The notes under the pieces are model-generated. The model did not search any database. It saw only the letters and a program-made list of their open reading frames with translations, and was not told the DNA's origin. A stretch of 64,000 nucleotides of DNA from Bradyrhizobium sp. WSM3983 (lineage in GTDB: Bacteria; Pseudomonadota; Alphaproteobacteria; Rhizobiales; Xanthobacteraceae): NCBI RefSeq assembly GCF_000473045.1, contig NZ_AXAY01000016.1, positions 124,180 through 188,179 on the forward strand, read 5' to 3'. A program made the translations under genes and the position numbers. Shown one piece after another: positions 1 to 8,689 of this stretch (positions are counted from its first letter, which is position 1; each line of letters starts with the position of its first letter).

Positions 1-109
1 CCATGACCTGGTCTATCTCAATGGCGGTCAGCGCGGCCTGCAGGTGCGGATGAAGCCAACCGATGTGCGGGATGTCTTGAAGGCGGCCGTCGCCGATGTG
101 GTCGCCTAA
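1..109 (+). CDS. ybaK: Cys-tRNA(Pro) deacylase YbaK/EbsC family, C-terminal end only
   Basis: Only the last 35 codons are in the window. They read from base 2 to a TAA at 107-109. The visible peptide contains YLNGGQRGLQV followed by an ADVVA-type ending. This matches the end of E. coli YbaK (YVSGGKRGLDI ... FADIA), a hydrolase that removes cysteine mischarged on tRNA-Pro. The start and the catalytic core lie upstream of the window, so full length and activity cannot be judged. It converges on the GntR gene that ends 12 bases further on. The assignment rests on a short tail, so it is good but not certain. Confidence 0.7.
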   Translation, partial: HDLVYLNGGQRGLQVRMKPTDVRDVLKAAVADVVA

Positions 110-120
110 GCGTCTCGCAG

Positions 121-804
121 CTATTGCTTCTGCAGCAGCCTGAGCCGGCAACGCAACGCCTCGCGGATATGCGCGCGCGCAAGCTGCTCGGCCTTGTCGC
201 TGTCGCGTGCGGCGACGGCCTCGATGATCGCCCGATGCTCGCCGTGGCTGGTCGAGGGACGACCCGTCACGGTGAAGGTGGTCGGGCCGAGCAGGGCGAT
301 CCAGTCCTGCAATTCGCGCGAGGCGTTGTCGAGATAGCGATTGCGCGCGGCGCGGCAGATGGCCTCGTGAAAGGCGCGGTTGAGCCTTGCCATCTCGGCG
401 GCGTCGACCTCTGACGCCTCGACAAAGGCCTGTTCGATGTCCCTGAGTGCGTCGATCTCCGGCGCAGATGCGTGCTCGGCGGCGAGACGGGCGGCGGCGC
501 CCTCCATGATTTCGCGCATGGCGTAGAGTTCGAGCACCTCCGAGATGTCGAGATTTCGCACGATCAGGCCGCGGCCGCCGGCGGGCTCGACGAAGCCGCG
601 TGCCGCGAGACGGCCAAGCGCCTCCCGCACCGGCGTACGGCTGACCTTCAGCCGCTGGGCGACCTCTTCCTCACGCAGGCGATCGCCGGCGCGGTAGCTG
701 CCGGCCTGGAGCGCCTCGCAGAGCGAACGGAACACAGCTTCGCCCAGCGCCACGCCACCGCCACGTGCGATCGATCCGCCTGCCTTTGCTGGGCGTCTGG
801 CCAT
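121..804 (-). CDS. GntR-family (FCD/FadR subfamily) transcriptional regulator
   Basis: A 227-residue DNA-binding regulator. The N-terminal winged helix (about residues 15-85) contains the typical REEEVAQRL-VSRTPVREAL recognition region. The C-terminal FCD ligand domain (about 95-220) has the helical pattern and His residues (FHEAI, HRAIIEA) expected for a metal-dependent acid-binding pocket. The reading frame is open to 936, but the start at 804 (MARRPAK) fits the family length and leaves a normal promoter region. It is divergent from tcuAB, and a perfect TTTGTATACAAA palindrome lies between them. It is therefore probably the local regulator of tricarballylate/citrate use. The effector is inferred from the neighbours, not seen. 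Confidence 0.88.
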   Translation of the reverse strand: MARRPAKAGGSIARGGGVALGEAVFRSLCEALQAGSYRAGDRLREEEVAQRLKVSRTPVREALGRLAARGFVEPAGGRGLIVRNLDISEVLELYAMREIMEGAAARLAAEHASAPEIDALRDIEQAFVEASEVDAAEMARLNRAFHEAICRAARNRYLDNASRELQDWIALLGPTTFTVTGRPSTSHGEHRAIIEAVAARDSDKAEQLARAHIREALRCRLRLLQKQ

Positions 805-869
805 GAATCCTCGGGCTCGCAGTGCGCATCCTGCCCATGCAGAGATGCCGCTTGCCCCTTCTGTATATC

Positions 870-881
870 TTTGTATACAAA
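870..881. promoter_or_regulatory. Candidate GntR operator TTTGTATACAAA
   Basis: A perfect 12-bp palindrome in the 155-bp gap between the divergent GntR and tcuA genes. FCD-type GntR proteins commonly bind short palindromes with a GTATAC-like or TNGTNNNACNA core, so position and sequence both fit an autoregulatory operator serving both directions. No footprint evidence is available here. Confidence 0.6.
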
Positions 882-959
882 AGTACGCAATAGCGCCTGG
901 CTTGACCGGGGCCCTTGGCGGGCAGAATGTCTCCAACTTCGTCGCACCGGACAGACGGC

Positions 960-2351
960 ATGGGCAGCAAATACGATGTGCTGGTGATCGGCGGCGGCAA
1001 CGCGGCGCTGTGCGCAGCGATCAGCGCCCGCCGCGGCGGTGCCTCGGTGCTGGTGCTCGAAGGTGCGCCAAAGTTCTATCGTGGCGGCAACACCCGTCAC
1101 ACCCGCAACATGCGTTGCGCCCATGACGCCGCCACCGAAATCCTGACGGGTCCTTACACCGAAGAGGAGTTCTGGGAGGACCTGCTGCGCGTCACCGGCG
1201 GCCAGACCGACGAAGTGCTCGCCCGCCACATGATCCGGGAGTCCAAGGATATCCTGAACTGGATCGTGCAGCAGGGTGTGCGCTGGCAGCCCTCCCTCGG
1301 CGGCACGCTGAGCCTGGGCCGAACCAACTCCTTCTTCCTCGGCGGCGGCCGCGCCATGCTGAACGCGCTCTATCTCACCGCCGAGCGGCTCGGCGTCGAC
1401 GTCGAATACGACGCCGAGGTCACCGACCTCGTGATCGAGGACGGCATGTTCCTCGCCGCGCGCCTGAAGCGGCCGATCAACGGCGAGACCGAGATACGCG
1501 CGACGTCGCTGGTCGCTGCCGCCGGCGGGTTTGAGGCCAACATCGAATGGCTGAAGCAATATTGGGGCGAGGCCGCCGACAACTTCCTGATCCGCGGCAC
1601 ACCCTATAATCGCGGCTCGATCCTGAAGATGCTGCTCGACAAGGGCGTGCAGGAGGTCGGCGATCCCACCCAATGCCACGCGGTCGCGATCGACGCCCGC
1701 GCACCGAAATTCGACGGCGGCATCATCACACGCCACGATTCCGTCGTATTCGGTATCGTCGTCAACAGGCATTCGCAGCGCTTCTATGACGAGGGCGAGG
1801 ATATCTGGCCGAAGCGTTATGCGATCTGGGGCCGCCTGGTCGCGGCGCAGCCCGACCAGATCGCCTACATCATCTTCGACTCCACGGTCGTCACCAGCTT
1901 CATGCCGACGCTGTTTCCACCGATCGCCGGGCAGACCATCGCCGAGCTTGCCGGCAAGCTCGGGCTCGACCCGGCCGCGCTGGAAAAGACCATCGCCGAA
2001 TTCAACGCCGCGGTGCGCCCCGGTACGTTCGATCATACGATCCTGGACGATTGCTTGACCGAGGGCATCGCGCCGCCCAAGACGCACTGGGCGCGCCGGA
2101 TCGAGACGCCGCCTTATCTCGCCTATCCGGTGCGGCCCGGCATCACGTTCACCTATCTCGGCACGCGCGTGAACAAGGAAGCGCGGATGCAGATGGCTGA
2201 TGGAAAACCGTCGGCCAACATGTTCGCGGCCGGCGAGATCATGGCCGGCAACGTGCTCGGCAAGGGTTATGCCGCCGGCATGGGCATGACCATCGGCAGC
2301 GTGTTCGGGCGGATCGCAGGACGGGAAGCAGCGAAACATGCACGGAACTAG
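960..2351 (+). CDS. tcuA: FAD-dependent tricarballylate dehydrogenase TcuA
   Basis: A 463-residue flavoprotein of the fumarate-reductase/succinate-dehydrogenase type. TcuA oxidises tricarballylate to cis-aconitate, and TcuB then reoxidises the flavin. The N-terminal dinucleotide-binding motif VIGGGNAALCAA (about residues 8-19) binds FAD. The C-terminal AAGEIMAGNVLGKGYAAG segment is the second FAD-contacting region of the family. The frame is open to a TTG at 915, with an ATG at 927. The ATG at 960 (MGSKYDVL) was chosen because it places the FAD motif at the normal distance from the N-terminus. It overlaps tcuB by 14 bases, a sign of translational coupling. The real substrate could be another tricarboxylate. 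Confidence 0.88.
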   Translation: MGSKYDVLVIGGGNAALCAAISARRGGASVLVLEGAPKFYRGGNTRHTRNMRCAHDAATEILTGPYTEEEFWEDLLRVTGGQTDEVLARHMIRESKDILNWIVQQGVRWQPSLGGTLSLGRTNSFFLGGGRAMLNALYLTAERLGVDVEYDAEVTDLVIEDGMFLAARLKRPINGETEIRATSLVAAAGGFEANIEWLKQYWGEAADNFLIRGTPYNRGSILKMLLDKGVQEVGDPTQCHAVAIDARAPKFDGGIITRHDSVVFGIVVNRHSQRFYDEGEDIWPKRYAIWGRLVAAQPDQIAYIIFDSTVVTSFMPTLFPPIAGQTIAELAGKLGLDPAALEKTIAEFNAAVRPGTFDHTILDDCLTEGIAPPKTHWARRIETPPYLAYPVRPGITFTYLGTRVNKEARMQMADGKPSANMFAAGEIMAGNVLGKGYAAGMGMTIGSVFGRIAGREAAKHARN

Positions 2352-3444
2352 GATCCTGGACGAAGCCGACCGTCTGATGACGGTCTGCAATTCCTGCCGC
2401 TACTGCGAGGGTCTTTGCGCGGTATTTCCCGCGATGGAGATGCGCCGCGCCTTCTCCGACGGCGATCTCAACTATCTCGCCAACCTCTGCCATTCCTGCG
2501 GTGCCTGCTATGTCGACTGCCAGTTCTCGCCGCCACACGAGTTCAATGTCAATGTTCCGAAGACGCTTGCGGTGGCGCGTGCCGAGTCCTATGCGGCCTA
2601 TGCCTGGCCGCAGGCGTTGTCCGGCGCCTTCGCGCGCAACGGGCTCGTCATCAGCATCATCGCCGCGCTGAGCATGGCCGTCTTCATTTTCGCCTTCGCG
2701 GCGCTGAACGACCGCAGCGTGCTGTTCGGTGTCCATACCGGGCCGGGTGCCTTCTACAAGCTGATGCCGCACAACGCGATGGCCGCGCTGTTCAGCGCCG
2801 CGTTCCTCTTTGCCATCCTGGCGCTGGTCATGAGCGTGCGAGCGTTCTGGCGTGACATCGGCACGCCGATCGGCGGCCGCGCCGACGGCGGCTCGATTTT
2901 CCAGGCGATCCGCGATGCCGGCGAGCTGCGCTATCTCCATGGCGGCGGTGTCGGTTGCTATAACGAAGACGACAAGCCGACCGACCGTCGCAAGCTTTTC
3001 CATCACCTGACGTTCTACGGCTTCTTGCTTTGCTTTGCCGCGACCTCGGTGGCCACGCTTTACCACTATCTGCTCGGCCGGGAGGCGCCGTATCCGTGGT
3101 GGGACCCGCCGGTCGTGCTCGGCACGCTCGGCGGCATCGGCCTCGTCGTCGGTCCCATCGGGCTGTTCGCCGCCAAATCGCGCCGGGCGCCTGAGCTGCT
3201 CGACGAAAATCGCTACGGAATGGATGTCGGCTTCATCGCGATGCTGTTCCTGACCGGGTTTACGGGAATGCTGCTTCTGCTCCTGCGCGAGACTGCTGCC
3301 ATGGGGCCACTGCTGGCGCTACATCTCGGCGCGGTGTTCGCGCTGTTCATCACCATGCCCTATGGCAAGTTCGTGCACGGCATCTACCGCTTTGCGGCGC
3401 TGGTGCGTTACGCGCAGGAGCGGCGCAGCGAAGCCGGCTCTTGA
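2338..3444 (+). CDS. tcuB: TcuB/CitB-like iron-sulfur membrane protein
   Basis: A 368-residue partner of TcuA that passes electrons from its FADH2 towards the quinone pool. Two four-cysteine clusters are visible near the N-terminus: C17, C20, C23, C27 in CNSCRYCEGLC and C51, C54, C57, C61 in CHSCGACYVDC. Each fits a [4Fe-4S] site. From about residue 95 on there are about six hydrophobic segments, consistent with a membrane electron-transfer module. It overlaps the end of tcuA. No tcuC transporter follows, so uptake of the substrate must be encoded elsewhere. Confidence 0.88.
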   Translation: MHGTRILDEADRLMTVCNSCRYCEGLCAVFPAMEMRRAFSDGDLNYLANLCHSCGACYVDCQFSPPHEFNVNVPKTLAVARAESYAAYAWPQALSGAFARNGLVISIIAALSMAVFIFAFAALNDRSVLFGVHTGPGAFYKLMPHNAMAALFSAAFLFAILALVMSVRAFWRDIGTPIGGRADGGSIFQAIRDAGELRYLHGGGVGCYNEDDKPTDRRKLFHHLTFYGFLLCFAATSVATLYHYLLGREAPYPWWDPPVVLGTLGGIGLVVGPIGLFAAKSRRAPELLDENRYGMDVGFIAMLFLTGFTGMLLLLLRETAAMGPLLALHLGAVFALFITMPYGKFVHGIYRFAALVRYAQERRSEAGS

Positions 3445-3512
3445 GGGGCGGGCGGGGCTGACGTATCTCTGGGCCGTTCGCGGAGAGCGAATCGCCTGGG
3501 GAGCCCGCGCTC

Positions 3513-3671
3513 ATGTACATGTTTCTGCCGTTTCTACTGGCACTCGCAGGGAGTGCCTGCGTCTGGTCTGCGCGCGCGGGGCTGAGCTACGCGCTTTGGA
3601 GTGCAACGATCGTCATCACGGTCGCATGGTTCTTCCACCACGCGACCGATCCGCTGAAACTCTCGTTCTGA
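3513..3671 (+). CDS. DUF5993-family small membrane protein
   Basis: A 52-residue ORF starting MYMFLPFLLALAG, with two hydrophobic helices (about residues 4-19 and 25-41) and a short HHATDPLKLSF tail. A GGGGAG ribosome site lies about 10 bases before the ATG. The pattern matches the DUF5993 family as I know it. It ends 10 bases before the dsbB-like gene and is almost certainly co-transcribed with it. Its function is unknown; a role as a small partner of the disulfide-forming membrane protein is an inference from this linkage. Confidence 0.7.
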   Translation: MYMFLPFLLALAGSACVWSARAGLSYALWSATIVITVAWFFHHATDPLKLSF

Positions 3672-3681
3672 TGGTGTCGAG

Positions 3682-4248
3682 ATGAGCACTGCAGCCATCA
3701 GAGGGCAACGATCGGTCGGCGCAATCCTGAACCTGTTGGGACTGCTCGGGATCTCACTGGTCCTGACCGTCGCATTTGTCTATCAGCTTGCGCTCGGCGA
3801 ACTCCCTTGCCCGCTGTGCCTGCTGCAGCGGGCCGGCTTCATCGCGATCGGCATGGGGTTCCTGTTCAACATGCGCCTTGGCGAGCGCGGATCGCACTAC
3901 GCGATGATCCTCATAGCCAGTCTCGTCACCGGCTTCATTTCGCTCCGGCAGGTGTCGCTGCATCTGGGGCCCGGAGATCCCGGCTACGGCTCGGCGCTGT
4001 TCGGGCTGCATTTCTACACCTGGGCGCTGATCGCGGCCGTCGGCGTCGTCTGCTATGTCGCGCTCGTCCTCGTTCTGAAGGATGTGGTCGGCGAGCGAGA
4101 TGGCGCTACGCTGGTGAATGGCCCGGCATCGAACGCGGTCTTCGCAATCTTCGCGTTGCTGGTTGCTGCAAATCTGCTGTCCACTGTGCTGGAGTGCGGA
4201 GCCGGTCAGTGCGACGACAATCCGGTCCGCTATCTCCTGCTCAAGTGA
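3682..4248 (+). CDS. dsbB: Disulfide bond formation protein B (DsbB family)
   Basis: A 188-residue four-helix membrane protein. DsbB reoxidises periplasmic DsbA by passing electrons to quinone. The N-terminal cysteine pair is seen in ELPCPLCLLQRAG (about residues 37-49), the classical CxxC followed by the quinone-site Gln-Arg. A second pair, ECGAGQC, lies near residues 171-177, close to the C-terminus. In E. coli DsbB the second pair sits in periplasmic loop 2, so its place after the last helix here marks a divergent subfamily. The gene follows the DUF5993 ORF, and its last 8 bases overlap the end of the convergent hydrolase gene. Confidence 0.85.
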   Translation: MSTAAIRGQRSVGAILNLLGLLGISLVLTVAFVYQLALGELPCPLCLLQRAGFIAIGMGFLFNMRLGERGSHYAMILIASLVTGFISLRQVSLHLGPGDPGYGSALFGLHFYTWALIAAVGVVCYVALVLVLKDVVGERDGATLVNGPASNAVFAIFALLVAANLLSTVLECGAGQCDDNPVRYLLLK

Positions 4249-4915
4249 CCCGGTTGAACTGTCCGTCGTGCAGAAACGCGATCGTCTGCTCGACCGCGAC
4301 GGCGTGGCGCGGCAGCCCGGCATGCGGCGCCCTAACGATGATGTGGTCGGGCATCCCGGCCAGCTTCGCGCTCTCGACTGAAACCCTGCCGTCATTGGGC
4401 CACGGCAGAACAAAGGTCGAGGCGATCGGCGCGATGGTGCGACATCCGGCGATGATGCCGATCGCATAATCGGGCGACGGCAGATCGGCGAGCACCGGGT
4501 CTTGGGCGGTGGTAAGCTGCAAGCCGGCCGGGCCGAAAGCGGCGCGGTAGAGCGACAGGTCTTTCAAAAGATCGGCGACCTCGCTGCCGCCATTGGGCGG
4601 CCCCAGCATCACGACGCGGCCAAGCCGCGCCGGCCGGTATCGCGCGATGTAAATCCGCGTAAGCAGCCCGCCCATGGAATGGGCGACGAAGTGGATCGCG
4701 CCGTCGCATTGTTCGGCGAATGCGGCGATCGGCGCGTGGATCTCCTCCGCGAGTGCCTCAAGCGGCTTCTTGCGGCTGGAATAATCGAGATTGAACGTCG
4801 CGAAGCCGCAACGCTGTAGCGCTCGATCCAGTTTCTTCAGCGTCCAGGAGCCGACGCCGATGCCATGCAGCAGCACCACGCCGTCGCACCGCGCATGCGC
4901 CGGTACGACGGCCAT
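4241..4915 (-). CDS. Alpha/beta hydrolase, triacylglycerol-lipase-like
   Basis: A 224-residue cytoplasmic alpha/beta-hydrolase. It has the oxyanion-hole motif LLHGIGVGSW (about residues 15-24) and the nucleophile elbow AHSMGG with Ser80. NDGRVSVES could supply the Asp and HAGLPRH the catalytic His. No signal peptide is seen. The frame is open to 4987, but the ATG at 4915 avoids overlap with the upstream Aas-like gene, which ends 10 bases away on the same strand. That arrangement suggests co-transcription and a role in acyl-lipid or fatty-acid turnover. The substrate cannot be told from sequence. Confidence 0.8.
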   Translation of the reverse strand: MAVVPAHARCDGVVLLHGIGVGSWTLKKLDRALQRCGFATFNLDYSSRKKPLEALAEEIHAPIAAFAEQCDGAIHFVAHSMGGLLTRIYIARYRPARLGRVVMLGPPNGGSEVADLLKDLSLYRAAFGPAGLQLTTAQDPVLADLPSPDYAIGIIAGCRTIAPIASTFVLPWPNDGRVSVESAKLAGMPDHIIVRAPHAGLPRHAVAVEQTIAFLHDGQFNRVT

Positions 4916-4925
4916 GGGCTGCGCG

Positions 4926-7900
4926 CTACGCAACTTCCCGCTCCGATGCCGTCGCCTGCTCCCGGGCCATCGTGGTTGCCGTGACATAGTCGGTCTTGCC
5001 GGTGCCGAGCAGTGGCACCTTGTCGACCACCATGATCGCTGCGGGAACGGTCAGCTCGGACGCGCCGATCGTCTTGGCCTGCGCCTGCATCGCGCTGCGC
5101 TCGGCGGTCTTCTCCGTCGTCAGCAGTACGATGCGCTCGCCCTTGCGCTGGTCGGGGATCGATACGGCGACCGAGGCGGCCTGCGGCCACAGGGTCGTCG
5201 CGATGCTCTCGACCGCCGACAGCGAGACCATTTCGCCGGCGATCTTGGCAAAGCGCTTGGCGCGGCCCTTGATGGTGATGAAGCCGGCCGGGTCGATCGC
5301 CACGATGTCGCCGGTGTCGTGCCAGCCCCCGGCCAGCGGCTCGAGCACGCCGGGATTTTCGGCCCGGAGGTAGCCGAGCATCACGTTGGGTCCGCGTACC
5401 GAGAGGCGTCCGCCTTCCTCGATGCCGGGGACCGGATCGAGGCGGCTTTCCATCAGCGGCGACAGGCGGCCGACAGTGCCGGGGCGGTTGGCCATCGGCG
5501 TGTTCATCGCCAGCACCGGCGCCGTCTCGGTGACGCCATAGCCTTCGAGGATGCGGATGCCGTAGCGCTCCATGAACACCTGCCGCGTACGGTCCTTGAC
5601 CGCCTCGGCGCCGGCGATCACCAGGCGCAGGGTGCGGAAGTCGTAGGCGTGCGCCGAGCGTGCATAGCCGGTGAGGAACGTGTCGGTGCCGAACAGGATC
5701 GTGGCGCCGGTCTGGTAGATCAGCTCGGGCACGATGCGGTAGTGCAGCGGCGAGGGGTACATGTAGATCGGGATGCCCGCGAGCATCGGCATCATCATGC
5801 CGCCTGTTAGCCCGAAGGAGTGGAACACCGGCAGTACGTTGAACACCTTGTCATTGGCGTTGGCGTCGACCCGCGCTAGCGCCTGCGCCGCGTTGGCAAG
5901 AATGTTGCGGTGGGACAGCACCACGCCCTTGGGCGTACCTTCCGAGCCCGACGTGAACAGCACGACGGCTGGATCGTTGGCCTGGCGGGCGACGCGCGGC
6001 GCAGTGCCCGCGAGCAGGCCCTTGATCTTGTCGGCCGTGCCGATCGAGGCGCGGACGTCCTCGAGATAGACGACGCGCGCCTCTGCGGAGATCGCAGCGA
6101 TCAGCTTGTCGAGCTTGCCCTTCTCGATGAAGGCTTTTGAGGTCAGCACGGTCTTGACCTGCGCAGCCTTCATGGCGGCGAGGACATTGACCGGGCCGGC
6201 GGAGAAGTTGAGCATCGCCGGAACCCGGCCGATGCTCTGCAGCGCCATGAAGACGACGGCGACGGCCGCGGAGTTCGGCAGCAGCACGCCGACATTTTCG
6301 CCGGCCGAGGTGCCGGCTTCGAGCTTGCGGCTCAAGACCTGCGCGCCGAGGATCAGCTTGCGATAGGTCAGCTTGGTACCGAGCGCGTCCTCGACGATGA
6401 CCTTGCCGGTGTCGCGGTCGCGATAGGCGTGGCCGAGCGCTTCGAACAGCGTGTGGTCGAGCATAGCATTCTTGACCATCGCATCGATCATGACGTCCTG
6501 GAGCGCTGCGCCCGCCGCATTTCGGCGCGCCTTGCCCTTCAGCGCGGGATCGACCGGAAGCTTGACCGGGGGCAGGATTGTCACCGTCACCCGCGGAAAC
6601 CACGAGCGCTTGATCTGGCTGCTGTTGAGGTAGCTGAGATGTGAGCGCTGCGCACCCTCGATACGAACCGGGACGACGACTGCGTCGGCCTTGTCCGCGA
6701 TCATCGCGGTGCCGTCATAGACCTTCATCAGCGAGCCGGAGACGGTGATGCGTCCTTCCGGGAAGATCACGACCGGTTCGCCGGCGGCGACGAGCTTGAT
6801 CAGGTCGCGGGCAGCCAGCGGCTTGCTCGGGTCCATGGTGTAGTGCTTGACGACGCGCAGGAACGGCTTGGCCCACCAGGCCTTGGAGATGCCGGTGTCG
6901 ACCGCGAAGCTCGCGTCGATGGGCAGCACGGCGTGCAGCAGCGGGCCGTCGATCAGGCTCACATGATTGGGCGCGATCAACATGCGCGTGCCGGCGGGCG
7001 GCAAGTTCTCGAGCCCGCGCACTTCGGTACGGAACAGGGCGCGGAACAAGAGCCCGCCGAAATCGCGCACGCCTTCCTTGCCCCATTTCGTCAGCACGAA
7101 CCACACCGCGCCGAAGCTTGCGACACCCAGGCCGAGGAAGATCCAGCCGACATGCAATCCGCCCTCCTGCAACAGTGCGACGAACAGCGAGCCCACCACC
7201 ATGAAGGCGGCCTGCAGCACGTTGCCGGCGGCGATGATGCGGGCGCGCTCGTCCGGAGCCGACCAGGCCTGCACCGCCGCGAAGGACGGAACGACGAACA
7301 AGCCGCCGCCGAACGCGAAGGCGACAAAGTCGATCAGCATGCGCAGGCCTGCGAACGAGGTTGCGAAGTCGACCGCGGCGATGTCGTTCCCCTTCACGGT
7401 GACGCCGATGGCCCAGGCAAGGTCGATGCCGGCAAATCCCATCATGATGGCGCCGATCGGCACCAGCGCGAGGTTCGGGCGAACGTGGCTCAGGCTGGCT
7501 GCAAACAACGAGCCGATGGCAATGCCGATCGCGAAGGTCGCGAGGCACAGCGTCACCACGCCCTCGCTGCCACCGACGACCTCCTTGACCAGCGCCGGCA
7601 GCAGCGACAGCACGATCGCGCCGACCAGCCAGAACCAGGAGACGATTATCGTGCCGTCCCACAGCCGGTGGTCCGCATGGAGCGTCTTCAACAGGCTGAG
7701 CGTCGAGGTCCAGGGATTGGCATCGACGGGCAGATCAGGCGCGGAGGGCGTTGTTTGCGGAATGCGCGAAGCAAAGGCCCAGGACAACAGGGCCAGCACG
7801 ACCACGGCCGATGCGACCCAGCCCATATGAGCGGAACCGGCCACAAACTGGCCGCCCGCGACGGTGCCGAGCAGGATGGCCATGAAGGTCGCGCCTTCGA

Positions 7901-8330
7901 CCAGCGCATTGCCGGTCGCGAGCTCACCGAGCTCGAGCTGGTCCGGCAGCATGGAGTATTTTACGGGGCCGAACAGGGCGGCGATGATGCCGAACAATGC
8001 GAGCGCTGCGAACAGCAGCGGCACCGAGTGCAGGAAGAAGCCGGCAGCAGCGAAGGCCGCGGCGAAGATCTCCGCGAACTTCAGCCGCCTTGCGACGACC
8101 GATTTGACGTACTTGTCGGCGAGCTGGCCACCGAGCCCGGACAGGATGAAATAGGGGAAGATGAAGACGGCGCCTGCCACCGTCACCAGCGCATCACCGT
8201 GGCCAGTCGCGGCGCTGTAAAGCAGTATGATGACGAGTGCGTTCTTGAGCACGTTGTCATTGAGCGCCGAGAAGAATTGCGCCCAGAACAGCGGCGCGAA
8301 ACGGCGTGACGACAGCAGATCCCTGATCAT
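4926..8330 (-). CDS. aas: MFS transporter / PlsC acyltransferase / acyl-ACP synthetase fusion (Aas-like)
   Basis: A 1134-residue three-part protein. Residues about 1-420 form an LplT-like major-facilitator lysophospholipid flippase. Residues about 440-620 are a PlsC-type 1-acyltransferase with NHVSLIDG (the HX4D motif, near 457) and FPEGRITVSG. Residues about 640-1134 are an AMP-forming acyl-ligase with FTSGSEGTPKG (near 795), EGYGVTET and a WHDTGDI segment. In E. coli the equivalent LplT and Aas are separate proteins that import lysophospholipids and re-acylate them. Here the whole salvage cycle is on one chain. The downstream hydrolase may be co-transcribed. The start at 8330 is followed at once by the first transmembrane helix region. 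Confidence 0.9.
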   Translation of the reverse strand: MIRDLLSSRRFAPLFWAQFFSALNDNVLKNALVIILLYSAATGHGDALVTVAGAVFIFPYFILSGLGGQLADKYVKSVVARRLKFAEIFAAAFAAAGFFLHSVPLLFAALALFGIIAALFGPVKYSMLPDQLELGELATGNALVEGATFMAILLGTVAGGQFVAGSAHMGWVASAVVVLALLSWAFASRIPQTTPSAPDLPVDANPWTSTLSLLKTLHADHRLWDGTIIVSWFWLVGAIVLSLLPALVKEVVGGSEGVVTLCLATFAIGIAIGSLFAASLSHVRPNLALVPIGAIMMGFAGIDLAWAIGVTVKGNDIAAVDFATSFAGLRMLIDFVAFAFGGGLFVVPSFAAVQAWSAPDERARIIAAGNVLQAAFMVVGSLFVALLQEGGLHVGWIFLGLGVASFGAVWFVLTKWGKEGVRDFGGLLFRALFRTEVRGLENLPPAGTRMLIAPNHVSLIDGPLLHAVLPIDASFAVDTGISKAWWAKPFLRVVKHYTMDPSKPLAARDLIKLVAAGEPVVIFPEGRITVSGSLMKVYDGTAMIADKADAVVVPVRIEGAQRSHLSYLNSSQIKRSWFPRVTVTILPPVKLPVDPALKGKARRNAAGAALQDVMIDAMVKNAMLDHTLFEALGHAYRDRDTGKVIVEDALGTKLTYRKLILGAQVLSRKLEAGTSAGENVGVLLPNSAAVAVVFMALQSIGRVPAMLNFSAGPVNVLAAMKAAQVKTVLTSKAFIEKGKLDKLIAAISAEARVVYLEDVRASIGTADKIKGLLAGTAPRVARQANDPAVVLFTSGSEGTPKGVVLSHRNILANAAQALARVDANANDKVFNVLPVFHSFGLTGGMMMPMLAGIPIYMYPSPLHYRIVPELIYQTGATILFGTDTFLTGYARSAHAYDFRTLRLVIAGAEAVKDRTRQVFMERYGIRILEGYGVTETAPVLAMNTPMANRPGTVGRLSPLMESRLDPVPGIEEGGRLSVRGPNVMLGYLRAENPGVLEPLAGGWHDTGDIVAIDPAGFITIKGRAKRFAKIAGEMVSLSAVESIATTLWPQAASVAVSIPDQRKGERIVLLTTEKTAERSAMQAQAKTIGASELTVPAAIMVVDKVPLLGTGKTDYVTATTMAREQATASEREVA

Positions 8331-8689
8331 GACGAGTCCTGTTTTGGAAAGGCAGCCTGAGGTTGTTACGTTGTCGATGAAACGTCACAGCCGGAAGGGT
8401 GTGGAAGGAGCGATTGCAGATGACGACGGTCGCCGGCCTGCTGTGTCCCCTCGGTCCCTCCGATCCTGTTGGTCTCCAAGTGGTCTCGTTAGGTTCGCCC
8501 AATATCCGGTCGCGGCCGCGTTTTGTGCGGAAATGCCGCGCTTGCGGGGATATCGCCCTGGCCGATCAGCAAAAGCTGAACGCCATCTCTGACATCAGCG
8601 GAATCGGCCACCAATGTCCGGACATAGTAAGTCGTTTGGTGCGACCGGTCCTCGCATTCGAGTGGACTCGCATGCGTACCGGCTTCTCC
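8331..8689. other. Intergenic stretch without a convincing gene
   Basis: About 360 bases between the start of the Aas-like gene and the end of the small gene that is divergent from tetR. Short open frames exist on both strands, but none has a ribosome site with a credible protein. The part next to 8330 should hold the promoter of the Aas-like gene. I saw no clear hairpin or repeat. Confidence 0.5.

Noticed and set aside
648..2390. Long open frame on the minus strand (580 codons) across tcuA
   Set aside because: Shadow of tcuA. Its composition (many Arg, His, Gly, Asp) is that of an antisense frame in GC-rich DNA, and it runs through the GntR gene and the operator.
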